Source: a virus
Length of the DNA: 45,367 nt
IMG/VR virus record: IMGVR_UViG_3300042384_000423
Coordinates: 1-45,367 of that record
Direction: 5' to 3' (one strand)
The notes beneath the pieces were generated by a model. That model ran no database searches. It had not been told where the DNA came from and saw only the letters and a program-made list of their open reading frames with translations. The position numbers and the translations under genes are program-made. Positions 15,953-23,634 of the stretch are shown in pieces (the first letter of the stretch is position 1; every line of letters starts with the position of its first letter).

Positions 15953-16209
15953 TGAAAGCTAAAATCAATCGTGAGAACATCTCTAAACATTTAGTTGAAT
16001 ACCAACTAAATATGGTTGGTAAGACCCTAGAGGACACACTATCTGATGATATGTGGTTCTTTAACTGGACAATGACTCCAGCTGAGCATGAGGAATTCAA
16101 AGCATATGCTATTCCTTTGATGAAAAAAATCTTTAAATTTAACAAAGCGAATGCTGAAAAAACATTTGGATGGTTTAACCTCCAGTTTGGCCTTCGTATC
16201 AAATCTTAA
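15952..16209 (+). CDS. Hypothetical protein after DNA polymerase
   Basis: 85 residues, helical, basic at both ends, Trp-rich in the centre (MWFFNWTMT). It shares a base with the polymerase stop (TAATG), so it is translated with it. Unknown function. Confidence 0.5.
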   Translation: MKAKINRENISKHLVEYQLNMVGKTLEDTLSDDMWFFNWTMTPAEHEEFKAYAIPLMKKIFKFNKANAEKTFGWFNLQFGLRIKS

Positions 16210-16214
16210 CAATC

Positions 16215-16478
16215 ATGAATTTATTTATTATTATTGGAGCAATTGCTATTGTATCTGTAGCAATTATGTATTTCTCACTTAGAAATGCACCAGAAATTAA
16301 AGATGAAACACCTCCTAAGTTTACACCTAGAAAAATGACATTTGTTGTTACTGAAGTGGAGAAACCTAAGAGAAAGAAAAAGAAGTATTACAACAACAAG
16401 AAGAAAGCAACTCTTGCAGAATCTGCAACACCTGTTGCTAAAAGACCTGTTGGAAGACCAAGAAAAACTGTTGAATAA
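16215..16478 (+). CDS. Membrane-anchored protein with AT-hook-like tail
   Basis: 87 residues. One N-terminal transmembrane helix (about 2-22), then a very basic segment (KPKRKKKKYYNNKKK) and a C-terminal KRPVGRPRK, which contains the GRP core of an AT-hook, a minor-groove DNA-binding motif. The design would tether AT-rich DNA to the membrane, plausible for a replication region, but this is inference. The stop overlaps the next start. Confidence 0.55.
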   Translation: MNLFIIIGAIAIVSVAIMYFSLRNAPEIKDETPPKFTPRKMTFVVTEVEKPKRKKKKYYNNKKKATLAESATPVAKRPVGRPRKTVE

Positions 16479-16684
16479 TGAATTGGTTCGAGGATTATGA
16501 GTATCCCAATGATCACATATATGCTTTTGAAAGAGAAAGAGATATAGTTAATTCATGGCATAAATGGGAAGCAGAACATAAAGCCAAGAGTAGAAAGCCT
16601 GCAATAATTAAAGTGGTAAAACCAAAAGATGAAAATACAAATAGAACCTCAACAATTCGAGGAGCTCATCAAGAGAGGTTATAA
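16478..16684 (+). CDS. Hypothetical small protein
   Basis: 68 residues, charged, with a Trp/Tyr-rich beginning and a basic end. It overlaps the next gene by 56 bases, a larger overlap than usual here. Unknown. Confidence 0.45.
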   Translation: MNWFEDYEYPNDHIYAFERERDIVNSWHKWEAEHKAKSRKPAIIKVVKPKDENTNRTSTIRGAHQERL

Positions 16685-17258
16685 TCTAGATGTTATATTC
16701 TTATTAAAGTTGATAGACGAACAATATGATATTTCTCCATTATGTGAGGGAAGTATGAAGATTGATTCTGTCTATCAATCTTTAGTAAGAAAAGGGCTTA
16801 TAACAAAAGATGATGAAAAGCTCACGTTAATAGGCAAAGACTTGTTAGAATTTGTAGATGCTAAGAGCACTGCAAAGATAATAAGAAGAAAGCCTGCTAC
16901 AACAGACTTTGAAGAATGGTGGAAGACTTATCCAGGTACTGATTCATTTGAGTATAAGAATAAGAAGTTTACAGGTACTAGATCTATTAGGAAGGGTAAA
17001 GATGAATGCAGACTGAAGTTTGATAAGATATTATTAGAAGGAGAATATACAGCTGCACAGCTGATAGGTGCTCTTAATTATGAACTCTTACAGAAGAAAG
17101 AATCTTCTGTTGATACCAACAGTAATAGAATGACATTCATGCAAAATAGTGTCACCTATCTAAACCAAAGAGCTTTCGAAGCTTATATTGAATTAATTAA
17201 TGATGGAGCTGCAGTGAATGTAGCACCACAAAAACCACAAGGAGGTACAGACATTTAA
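16629..17258 (+). CDS. Winged-helix replication-associated protein
   Basis: 209 residues. Residues about 40-75 (YQSLVRKGLITKDDEKLTLI) resemble a winged helix-turn-helix. The second half has basic and aromatic patches (FEEWWKTYPG; RKGKDECRLKFDKIL) and a Pro/Gln-rich tail. It lies just upstream of the replicative helicase, where helicase loaders and origin-binding proteins are often found. That role is inferred from fold and position only. Confidence 0.55.
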   Translation: MKIQIEPQQFEELIKRGYNLDVIFLLKLIDEQYDISPLCEGSMKIDSVYQSLVRKGLITKDDEKLTLIGKDLLEFVDAKSTAKIIRRKPATTDFEEWWKTYPGTDSFEYKNKKFTGTRSIRKGKDECRLKFDKILLEGEYTAAQLIGALNYELLQKKESSVDTNSNRMTFMQNSVTYLNQRAFEAYIELINDGAAVNVAPQKPQGGTDI

Positions 17259-17269
17259 ATTAAAAAATT

Positions 17270-17437
17270 ATGACAATACATTTTAAAAACAAAGAAGTAA
17301 TTTTAGTTGACGAAAAAATAGCTAATATTATAAAAAATAGAATATTAGAAGGATGTTCTAAATTTCAATCATTTACAAATGAGAAAGGTGAATTAATTCT
17401 TATTGTAAATATAGAAGAAATCACATACATTGATTAA
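17270..17437 (+). CDS. Tiny hypothetical protein
   Basis: 55 residues with alternating strands (KEVILVD; LILIVNIEEI), between the winged-helix and helicase genes and ending three bases before the helicase ATG. Unknown. Confidence 0.45.
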   Translation: MTIHFKNKEVILVDEKIANIIKNRILEGCSKFQSFTNEKGELILIVNIEEITYID

Positions 17438-17440
17438 ACT

Positions 17441-18505
17441 ATGAGTTTTGAACTATTAAATGCAGAAGTTAACAAAGGCCTAGGTGATTTCAATAGAGGT
17501 ATACCAATGGGCTTTGATAGGCTTACTAGATATGTAGGTATTCGTAAGGGAATGTATTATTTGATAGGTGGTAACACAGGTTCAGGTAAGACATCTTTTA
17601 TTGATGATGCATTTGTTCTTAATCCTGTTGATTGGGCTATGTCCAAAGAAGGAATAGCTTCAGGTATAAAGGTGAAGGTGTGGTATAGGTCCATGGAGAG
17701 AAGTAGAACATACAAGATGGCCAAATGGGTATCTCGTAAAATATTTCTAGACCAGGGTATAATTATTCCTGTAGGTAAATTACTTGGCTGGAATGAGAAG
17801 ATGACTAAAGATGAGCATGATCTATTTTTATATTATAAAGATTATGTAGAACAGCTCAGTGAGATAGTCACCATCATAGATGGTCCAGAGAATCCTGTAG
17901 GTATAGCAAAAGAACTTAAAGCTTATGCTGAAAAAAATGGTAAGATAGAACAATTAGATCAATGGAATAAAATATATGTTCCTAATGACCCAACTCAAAT
18001 CACCATGGTTGTAGTAGATCATATTGGTCTTCTTAAAACTACCAAAGATCAACCAACTAAAAAGGATGCTATTGATAAGATGTCTGATGAACTCAGATAT
18101 GCTAGAGATTTCTATGGCTACAGTCCTGTAGTGGTAAGTCAGTTCAACAGAAGCATTTCTAATCCATCTAGGATAAAGAATGGTGATGTAGAACCTCAGT
18201 TAGAAGATTTTGCAGATAGCTCAAGCACACAGAATGATGCTGATGTAGTTATGGCCTTATTTGATCCTATGAGATATAAAGTGGCAGATCCTAGTGGATA
18301 TGACCTAGATAAATTAAAAGATCAATTTGGTGCTAAGTATTTCAGAAGTGTAAGACTAATCAAGAATTCATACGGTGAAGATGATGTGAGAATTGGACTA
18401 GCATTTCTAGGTGAATTAGGAATATTTGCTGAGATGCCTCGTAAAAAAGATATAACTGATGATGATTATAGAAGAATTACAGATAAAAGCTTTTTTCTTA
18501 AGTAA
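17441..18505 (+). CDS. DnaB-type replicative helicase
   Basis: 354 residues. RecA-like core with Walker A GGNTGSGKT (43-51), Walker B TMVVVDHIG near 188-196, and VVVSQFNRSI, the H4-like segment of DnaB family helicases. There is no DnaB N-terminal domain, as in several phage helicases. It unwinds the replication fork. The last 29 residues (from LGIF, 18416-18505) have a second version at 19481-19570, 21 of 29 identical, across a GIY-YIG gene, so the 3' end seems to have been replaced when that gene entered. Confidence 0.85.
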   Translation: MSFELLNAEVNKGLGDFNRGIPMGFDRLTRYVGIRKGMYYLIGGNTGSGKTSFIDDAFVLNPVDWAMSKEGIASGIKVKVWYRSMERSRTYKMAKWVSRKIFLDQGIIIPVGKLLGWNEKMTKDEHDLFLYYKDYVEQLSEIVTIIDGPENPVGIAKELKAYAEKNGKIEQLDQWNKIYVPNDPTQITMVVVDHIGLLKTTKDQPTKKDAIDKMSDELRYARDFYGYSPVVVSQFNRSISNPSRIKNGDVEPQLEDFADSSSTQNDADVVMALFDPMRYKVADPSGYDLDKLKDQFGAKYFRSVRLIKNSYGEDDVRIGLAFLGELGIFAEMPRKKDITDDDYRRITDKSFFLK

Positions 18506-18520
18506 ATAATATCAATAATG

Positions 18521-18552
18521 TTTGGTAGTTTGTAAAAGATACCGTAACTTTG
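18521..18552 (+). promoter_or_regulatory. Promoter of GIY-YIG gene
   Basis: TTTG at 18521-18524, 20 bases, TAACTTTG at 18545-18552. It lies just after the helicase stop and 17 bases before the endonuclease ATG, so the inserted gene carries its own promoter. Confidence 0.65.
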
Positions 18553-18569
18553 TAATAAAATTTTATATT

Positions 18570-19259
18570 ATGAAGATAGGTATCGTTTACACACTCTCAC
18601 ATCCTATAACTAAAAAAGTTGTATACATAGGAAAAACAATCCATACATTAAAAGATAGATTATACGGTCATATTGGTGACAGTAAAAGGTATAATAGAAA
18701 AATCTGTAAATGGATAAGTAAATTAACTTCTGAAGGATTACTTCCATTAATTGAAGAATTAGACTCTTCATCTGAGAAAGATTTAGCTAGATTAGAAATA
18801 TTCTATATTGAGCTATTTAAAACTTGGGGATTTGACTTAAAAAATCATACTAATGGTGGAGAAGGATTGATAGGTTTTAATCATTCAGAAAAATCAAAAA
18901 GATTAATGTCTATGAAAAGAATTGGAGAGAAAAATTCTTTTTATAATAAAACTCACACACAAGAGACAAAAGATAAAATATCATTATCTAAAAAAGGTAA
19001 AAAAATGTCTGAGGAGTTTTGTAAAAAAAGAAGTGACTACATGAAAGCAAATCCTGTAACAAAAGAAACTTATCAAAAGATAGCAGAAATCAATAAAATA
19101 AAAATTGGTCAATATGATCTTGATATGAATATTATAAAGATACATGATTCAGCTGCAGATGCATGTAGAGATATGCCTGAGTTATCAACTGGACACATAT
19201 GTAGTTGTTGTAAAGGTAAAAGAAAGACACACAAAGGGTTTGTGTGGAAGTATTATTAA
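18570..19259 (+). CDS. GIY-YIG homing endonuclease with NUMOD motifs
   Basis: 229 residues from ATG 18570; an upstream in-frame start would lie inside the promoter. The GIY-YIG domain has VYTLSHP...VYIGKT (6-23), Arg30 and ARLEIFYIELF supplying the acidic residue. NUMOD3-like motifs follow (FNHSEKSKRLMSMKRIG; THTQETKDKISLSKKGKKMS), then a NUMOD1-like domain ending GFVWKYY. It sits between the helicase gene and a relic of the helicase 3' end. Confidence 0.88.
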   Translation: MKIGIVYTLSHPITKKVVYIGKTIHTLKDRLYGHIGDSKRYNRKICKWISKLTSEGLLPLIEELDSSSEKDLARLEIFYIELFKTWGFDLKNHTNGGEGLIGFNHSEKSKRLMSMKRIGEKNSFYNKTHTQETKDKISLSKKGKKMSEEFCKKRSDYMKANPVTKETYQKIAEINKIKIGQYDLDMNIIKIHDSAADACRDMPELSTGHICSCCKGKRKTHKGFVWKYY

Positions 19260-19275
19260 TGTTTAAAAAAATAAC

Positions 19276-19479
19276 ATGACATCAGTAGAATTTTTACTTG
19301 AAGAAATAAAAAAATTAACAGGTTTAAATATAGCAAATGATGAACCTATTGTTAAAAAAGCAAAAGAAATGGAAAAGAAAGATATTTGTCATTTTGGTGC
19401 AAAATGTTGCTTTATGACAAATCAAAAAAAATCTTGGACAATAGAGGAATTATATAATGAAACATTTGAAAACAAATAA
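19276..19479 (+). CDS. Small protein carried beside GIY-YIG gene
   Basis: 67 residues starting SVEFLLEEIKKLTG and ending WTIEELYNETFENK. This start-and-end pattern is one I associate with small Bacteroidota phage proteins of unknown role. Three Cys in the middle (ICHFGAKCC). It lies between the endonuclease gene and the helicase relic, so it was probably carried in with the insertion. Confidence 0.5.
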   Translation: MTSVEFLLEEIKKLTGLNIANDEPIVKKAKEMEKKDICHFGAKCCFMTNQKKSWTIEELYNETFENK

Positions 19480-19570
19480 CCTTGGTTTATTCAAGGAGTT
19501 ACCTAGAAAGAAAGACATCACAGACGCAGATTATGAATCAATTACAAATAAGAGTTTCTTTCTTAGATAA
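19457..19570 (+). pseudogene. 3' relic of DnaB-type helicase gene
   Basis: The frame ending at TAA 19568-19570 encodes LGLFKELPRKKDITDAD onward, which matches the C-terminus of the helicase at 17441 in 21 of 29 residues with no gaps and the same stop position. Recognisable homology covers 19481-19570; an ATG at 19457 could give a 37-residue peptide. It appears to be the original helicase tail, displaced downstream by the endonuclease insertion. Third-position differences show the two copies are diverged, not a recent tandem duplication. Confidence 0.8.
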
Positions 19571-19600
19571 ACAATTAAAATCAATTAAAATCAATTAAAA

Positions 19601-20284
19601 ATGAAAACAACAAATTATTCAAAATTCCTATTCTCTAGAGAAAACAGAGAAATTAGAACAAAAACAGTCTTAGCAATTAAAGACTCAATGACTAAATTTG
19701 GATTTATTCCAGGTAGACCAGTATTAATTACAAAAGAATGGGTGATCATTGATGGTCAACACAGATTCTTAGCAGCTAAAGAACTTGGTATCTCAGTAGA
19801 GTTTGAAATTGTAGAAGGAAATTACATTGACAAAATGATTCTTTTAAATTCTACACAATCAAATTGGACTTTAGAAGATTATGTAAACTCATATGCACAA
19901 CAGAATATTGATTGCTATAGAAAGCTTTTGAAATTTAAAGAAAAATATGATTTGAGTCTTTCTTCTGCAATCACTATGTTCTTTGTTGTAGGTGTAAAAT
20001 CTGATGGTATTAGAAAAGGAGAGATTCTTAAAATCAATCCTGATGCAGATAAAATAGCAGAGTTTGTTTTGAATTGTAATACAGTAGCATATAATAAAGA
20101 TAATAAGTTTGTTAGAGCAATTGTAATGGTTTATAATAAACTTACAAAATCTCAATTGAGTAGATTAAAATCAAGACTAATCATTATTCCAAAATTATCT
20201 AATTCAACTGATTTTGTTATAGCTTTTGAAAACATTATCAATAAAGGTAAAAGAGGAGATTACAAAGTGTATTTAAACAAATAA
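19601..20284 (+). CDS. ParB-like nuclease-domain protein
   Basis: 227 residues. The N-terminal ParB/sulfiredoxin-like domain has IIDGQHRFLAAKELG (Asp51 to about 64), where DGQHR is the box II signature. The C-terminal half is helical and Lys-rich. ParB-domain proteins bind DNA or CTP, or act as nucleases; here it is a probable DNA-binding accessory of replication. It lies between the two helicase relics, and seems to be the only intact gene in that stretch not linked to insertion. Confidence 0.7.
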   Translation: MKTTNYSKFLFSRENREIRTKTVLAIKDSMTKFGFIPGRPVLITKEWVIIDGQHRFLAAKELGISVEFEIVEGNYIDKMILLNSTQSNWTLEDYVNSYAQQNIDCYRKLLKFKEKYDLSLSSAITMFFVVGVKSDGIRKGEILKINPDADKIAEFVLNCNTVAYNKDNKFVRAIVMVYNKLTKSQLSRLKSRLIIIPKLSNSTDFVIAFENIINKGKRGDYKVYLNK

Positions 20285-20286
20285 AT

Positions 20287-20388
20287 ATGACAATACGTGA
20301 TAAGAGGCAGAAAGAGTTTGCTAATGTATGGTTAAAAGAAAAGCATGGAATACTCAATCTATGTCCAAGGTTGTTAATAACTTTTTAA
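20287..20388 (+). pseudogene. 5' relic of SF2 helicase gene
   Basis: A 33-residue frame whose first 28 residues (IRDKRQKEFANVWL... to NLCPR) match the start of the helicase at 21219 in 13 of 27 aligned positions. It breaks exactly after CPR, inside helicase motif I, and stops six codons later. Both copies share TGTCCAAGGTT at the break (20362-20372 and 21303-21313). It is best read as the original 5' end, cut off by the GIY-YIG insertion. The gene is dead as a helicase but could make a peptide. Confidence 0.75.
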
Positions 20389-20395
20389 ATTAAAA

Positions 20396-20427
20396 TTTGT
20401 ATATTAAAAAGGAATGTTATATCTTTG
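20396..20427 (+). promoter_or_regulatory. Promoter of GIY-YIG gene
   Basis: TTTG 20396-20399, 20 bases, TATCTTTG 20420-20427, a full match to the Bacteroidota consensus. The expected transcription start falls on or next to ATG 20432, so the transcript is probably leaderless. An ATG at 20414 lies within the promoter and is rejected as start. Confidence 0.7.
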
Positions 20428-20431
20428 TCAT

Positions 20432-21226
20432 ATGAAAATAGATATAGCCCTTAGAAAAGTGACTGGTATATATAAAATTACCAACACTGTAAACAATAAA
20501 TCATATGTAGGAAGTTCTGTTGATGTATATCAAAGAGGATGTATGTATAAGCACTTAATCAAAAGAAAGAAGTTACATAACAAACATTTACAGTCAGCTG
20601 TAGAGAAGTATGGATATGATAATTTTACATTTGAAGTGTTAGATAAGTGTGAAGAAGGTACATCTGTTTTTGATTTGCATCAATTAGAACAATCTTACAT
20701 AAACAAAATTAATCCTGAGTACAATAAAAGAACTGTTGTAGACACAAATCATTTACTTTCACATTCTCAAGAAACTAAAGATAAAATATCTAATAGTTTG
20801 AAAGAATCTTTTAAGAATGGTAGTAAAGTTATCAATCGTATACAAGAACATAATATAAAAGTTAGTCTATTTGATCTATCTGGAAATCATATTCAAGATT
20901 TTCCAGGATTAGCTCATTGTGCTGATTTTGTAGGAGTGAAGTATCAGAGCGTAACTTTTGCTATAAACAGTGAAAGAAGAAGAGTTAAGAATTACATAGT
21001 GCTACGTACAGAGGAATCTAATTTGGTAAAAGATTTTCTAAACATACCTAAATTAAATTATGCTAAAAAAGTTACAGTTCTAGATATAATTACAAATGAG
21101 ACATTACAATTTATTAATTGTAAACTGTGTGCAGAATTTATAAATTGTAAACCAACAACTGTAAAAAAATGTTATGAGAATGGTAAAATTTGGAAAAACA
21201 AATACAAAATAATAAACTATGAGTAA
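20432..21226 (+). CDS. GIY-YIG homing endonuclease
   Basis: 264 residues. The GIY-YIG domain has GIYKITN...SYVGSS near residues 12-29, an Arg at QRG, and the acidic residue in LHQLEQSYI. A helical middle contains a NUMOD3-like piece (SHSQETKDKISNSLKESF), followed by NUMOD1-like repeats. It overlaps the intact helicase start by eight bases, so endonuclease and helicase are translated together. It stands between the broken and intact 5' ends of that helicase. Confidence 0.85.
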   Translation: MKIDIALRKVTGIYKITNTVNNKSYVGSSVDVYQRGCMYKHLIKRKKLHNKHLQSAVEKYGYDNFTFEVLDKCEEGTSVFDLHQLEQSYINKINPEYNKRTVVDTNHLLSHSQETKDKISNSLKESFKNGSKVINRIQEHNIKVSLFDLSGNHIQDFPGLAHCADFVGVKYQSVTFAINSERRRVKNYIVLRTEESNLVKDFLNIPKLNYAKKVTVLDIITNETLQFINCKLCAEFINCKPTTVKKCYENGKIWKNKYKIINYE

Positions 21227-22334
21227 AAGTTTAAGAGATATTAGACAAGCAGAATTTGCAAAAGCTTGGATAGATAAAGGAAAGAAGGGTATAATTTACG
21301 CTTGTCCAAGGTTTGGCAAGATAAGAACTAGTATATTAATATTAAAACAACTTCCTAAAAAAAGTCTTAGTTATACGAATGCAACAGTTTCTCCTTCAGT
21401 ATTGATTGCATATCCAGACAATAAGATTAAAGAATCTTGGCAATCTGATTTTGATGATCTTGGATATGATGATAGTAATGTCACATACACAACACATTTA
21501 TCATTAAAGAAGTTAGTAGACAATGAGTATGATATTATTATTATAGATGAGATACATCTATTGAGTGAAGCTCAAATAGAAGTGTGTAAGGACCTGTTCA
21601 GTAACAATGGACAGGTTCTTGGTCTCACTGGTACATTAGCCAGTGATACAGAAAGAACCCTTGAAGAAGAATTAGATCTTCATGTAGTAGCAACTTATCC
21701 AATTGAAAAAGCGATTGAAGAAGGTGTGATTGTAGATTATGAGATACATGTTATTAAAGTGCCTCTTGACAATCTTGTATATAATGATTACAAAGGAAAA
21801 CTTAAGACAGAGAAGAAACACTATGATGGATTATCTTGGGTAATCAATAAACTTCAGAATAGTGGATCAGACACTATGTTCATGCGTCTTGCAAGAATGA
21901 GACTTATTCAATCATCTTTAGCTAAAACTAATGCTACGAAAAAGCTATTAGCTAAACATAAAGATGAGAGAGTGTTAGTATTCTGTGGCACCACTGCTGT
22001 AGCAGATAGTCTTGGTATTCCTTCCTATCATAATAAGTCTAAAGAAAAACAAGTCTTTGAAGACTTTGCTGAAGGAGAAGGTAATCATCTAGCTGTTGTA
22101 AAGATTGGTAATACAGGTGTTACATTTTCAAAGTTAAATAGAGTTATAATAAATTCTTTTGATTCAAATCCTGAAAATCTTACACAAAGAATATTTAGAT
22201 GTATGGCAATGGATTATGATAATTTAGAAAAAAAAGCGTATATTTACATTGTTACTACAACAGAACCTATTGAATTAACATGGCTTTCAAGAGCCTTAGA
22301 TCTGTTTGATAAAGATAAAATATTTTACTCATGA
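21219..22334 (+). CDS. Superfamily 2 DNA helicase
   Basis: 371 residues. Motif I is CPRFGKIRTS (Lys34 present, but Ile35 where Thr or Ser is usual), motif II DEIH (110-113), motif III LTGTLAS, and C-terminal motifs V (GNTGVTFSKLNRVI) and VI (LTQRIFRCM). It resembles the UvsW/SNF2-like helicases of phages that act in recombination-dependent replication. The first 30 residues are a replacement version relative to the relic at 20287. GIY-YIG genes flank it on both sides. Confidence 0.82.
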   Translation: MSKSLRDIRQAEFAKAWIDKGKKGIIYACPRFGKIRTSILILKQLPKKSLSYTNATVSPSVLIAYPDNKIKESWQSDFDDLGYDDSNVTYTTHLSLKKLVDNEYDIIIIDEIHLLSEAQIEVCKDLFSNNGQVLGLTGTLASDTERTLEEELDLHVVATYPIEKAIEEGVIVDYEIHVIKVPLDNLVYNDYKGKLKTEKKHYDGLSWVINKLQNSGSDTMFMRLARMRLIQSSLAKTNATKKLLAKHKDERVLVFCGTTAVADSLGIPSYHNKSKEKQVFEDFAEGEGNHLAVVKIGNTGVTFSKLNRVIINSFDSNPENLTQRIFRCMAMDYDNLEKKAYIYIVTTTEPIELTWLSRALDLFDKDKIFYS

Positions 22335-22882
22335 TTATATGCATCTATACAATAACCAATAAAGTAAATGGTAAACTTTATGTAGGAAAAACTATTAATT
22401 TTTTAAATAGAATGTCTAAACATAAATATACTTTAAGAAAAAATATTCATATAAATGAACATCTTCAACGTGCTTTTAATAAGTATGGAGAAGAATCATT
22501 TGATTTTGAAATTCTTGAAGAATGCAATGAAGAGTATTTATACTCTCAAGAACATTATTGGTGTAATTTATTAGATGCATTTAATTACAATAAAGGCTAT
22601 AATATGAAACCTACACATCCATTAAATAAATCTGGAAATAGTGTAGAAGCAATTGCAAAGACTAAAAAAGCTCTAACTGGTAAAAAATTATCTCCAGAAC
22701 ACAGATTAAAGCTATCTTTAGCAAAACAAGGTAGAAAATTATCAGATGAAACGAAGTTAAAAATGTCTCAAGCTAGTAAAGGCAATAAGAAATCTGAAGA
22801 ACATAAACAAAAAATCTCAGAAGCTAAAAAAGGAGACAAAAATCCTAGATTCGGTAAAATACCTTGGAATAAAAAGATATAA
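22331..22882 (+). CDS. GIY-YIG homing endonuclease with NUMOD3 repeats
   Basis: 183 residues. GIY-YIG domain at the N-terminus (CIYTITNKVNGKLYVGKT, Arg near 28, and EHYW supplying the Glu), followed by three or four NUMOD3-type repeats (KKLSPEHRLKLSLAKQG; RKLSDETKLKMSQASKG; KKSEEHKQKISEAKKG). It overlaps the helicase stop by four bases and has no promoter of its own. No relic of the helicase 3' end could be recognised after it. Confidence 0.85.
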   Translation: MIICIYTITNKVNGKLYVGKTINFLNRMSKHKYTLRKNIHINEHLQRAFNKYGEESFDFEILEECNEEYLYSQEHYWCNLLDAFNYNKGYNMKPTHPLNKSGNSVEAIAKTKKALTGKKLSPEHRLKLSLAKQGRKLSDETKLKMSQASKGNKKSEEHKQKISEAKKGDKNPRFGKIPWNKKI

Positions 22883-22885
22883 CAC

Positions 22886-22916
22886 TTGATTTTATTAAAT
22901 ATTATTCGTATATTTA
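22886..22916 (+). promoter_or_regulatory. Promoter of recombination/SSB operon
   Basis: TTG 22886-22888, 20 bases, TATATTTA 22909-22916, close to the TTTG/TAnnTTTG consensus. It lies 30 bases before the ATPase gene at 22947. Confidence 0.55.
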
Positions 22917-22946
22917 TAGAATAAATTAACTAAATAAATTAAAACA

Positions 22947-23621
22947 ATGGCAAGTAAATTAGTTGGGATTGTTGGTGCAACTGGTACTGGAAAGAGTACA
23001 GCAATTAAGCACCTAAATCCAGAAGAAACGTACATTATCAATGTTGCAAAGAAAGAGCTTCCTTTCAAGGGAAGTGAAAAGCTTTACAATGCTGAAAACA
23101 AAAATTACAAGGAAATTGAAGATGCAAATGAAATATCTCGTTTGTTGAGAACTATTTCAGAGAAAGCTCCTCATATTAAGAACATCATCATTGAAGACTC
23201 TAATTACATTATGGGATTCAATATGGTGGCTAAAGCTACAGAAGTAGGATTTACCAAGTTTAGTATTATGGCTAAAGACATGGTGGATCTATTTAGAACT
23301 GCTAGACAATTGAGAGAAGACATCACTGTATTCTATCTTACACATCCAGAAGAAGTGATGGATGGCCAAGATGTGATAGGATATAAAATCAAGACAGCAG
23401 GTAAACTTATCGATAACCAAGTGTTATTAGAAGGATTACTAACTGTATGTCTCTACACTCTTGTAGAAGAGAACAAAGATGGAACAGCTAATTATCAATT
23501 TGTAACTAATCGTTACAGAAAGTATCCAGCTAAGAGTCCTGATGGAATGTTCCAAGAATTAAAAATACCAAATAACCTGCAAATAGTAGCAGAAAGTTTA
23601 ACAAATTATTATAACGCTTAA
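22947..23621 (+). CDS. Sak4-like P-loop ATPase
   Basis: 224 residues. Walker A GATGTGKS (10-17) and Walker B HIKNIIIEDSNYI near 77-89. The size and layout match the RecA-derived single-domain ATPases of the Sak4/AAA_24 group, which anneal single-stranded DNA in phage recombination, often with an SSB-like partner encoded next door, as here. This phage also has a full RecA at 37482. Family assignment rests on motif and context. Confidence 0.65.
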   Translation: MASKLVGIVGATGTGKSTAIKHLNPEETYIINVAKKELPFKGSEKLYNAENKNYKEIEDANEISRLLRTISEKAPHIKNIIIEDSNYIMGFNMVAKATEVGFTKFSIMAKDMVDLFRTARQLREDITVFYLTHPEEVMDGQDVIGYKIKTAGKLIDNQVLLEGLLTVCLYTLVEENKDGTANYQFVTNRYRKYPAKSPDGMFQELKIPNNLQIVAESLTNYYNA

Positions 23622-23634
23622 TTAAATAGAAATT

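Noticed and set aside
20371-21312. Group I intron carrying the GIY-YIG gene within the SF2 helicase
   Set aside because: An intron would leave two exons that join. Here the downstream gene has its own complete 5' end, so the sequence is a duplication rather than a split gene, and no intron core pairing was recognised.
22883-22946. A relic of the SF2 helicase 3' end after the fourth GIY-YIG gene
   Set aside because: A faint match to the helicase end can be drawn in one frame, but it is not better than chance in AT-rich DNA and overlaps a good promoter.
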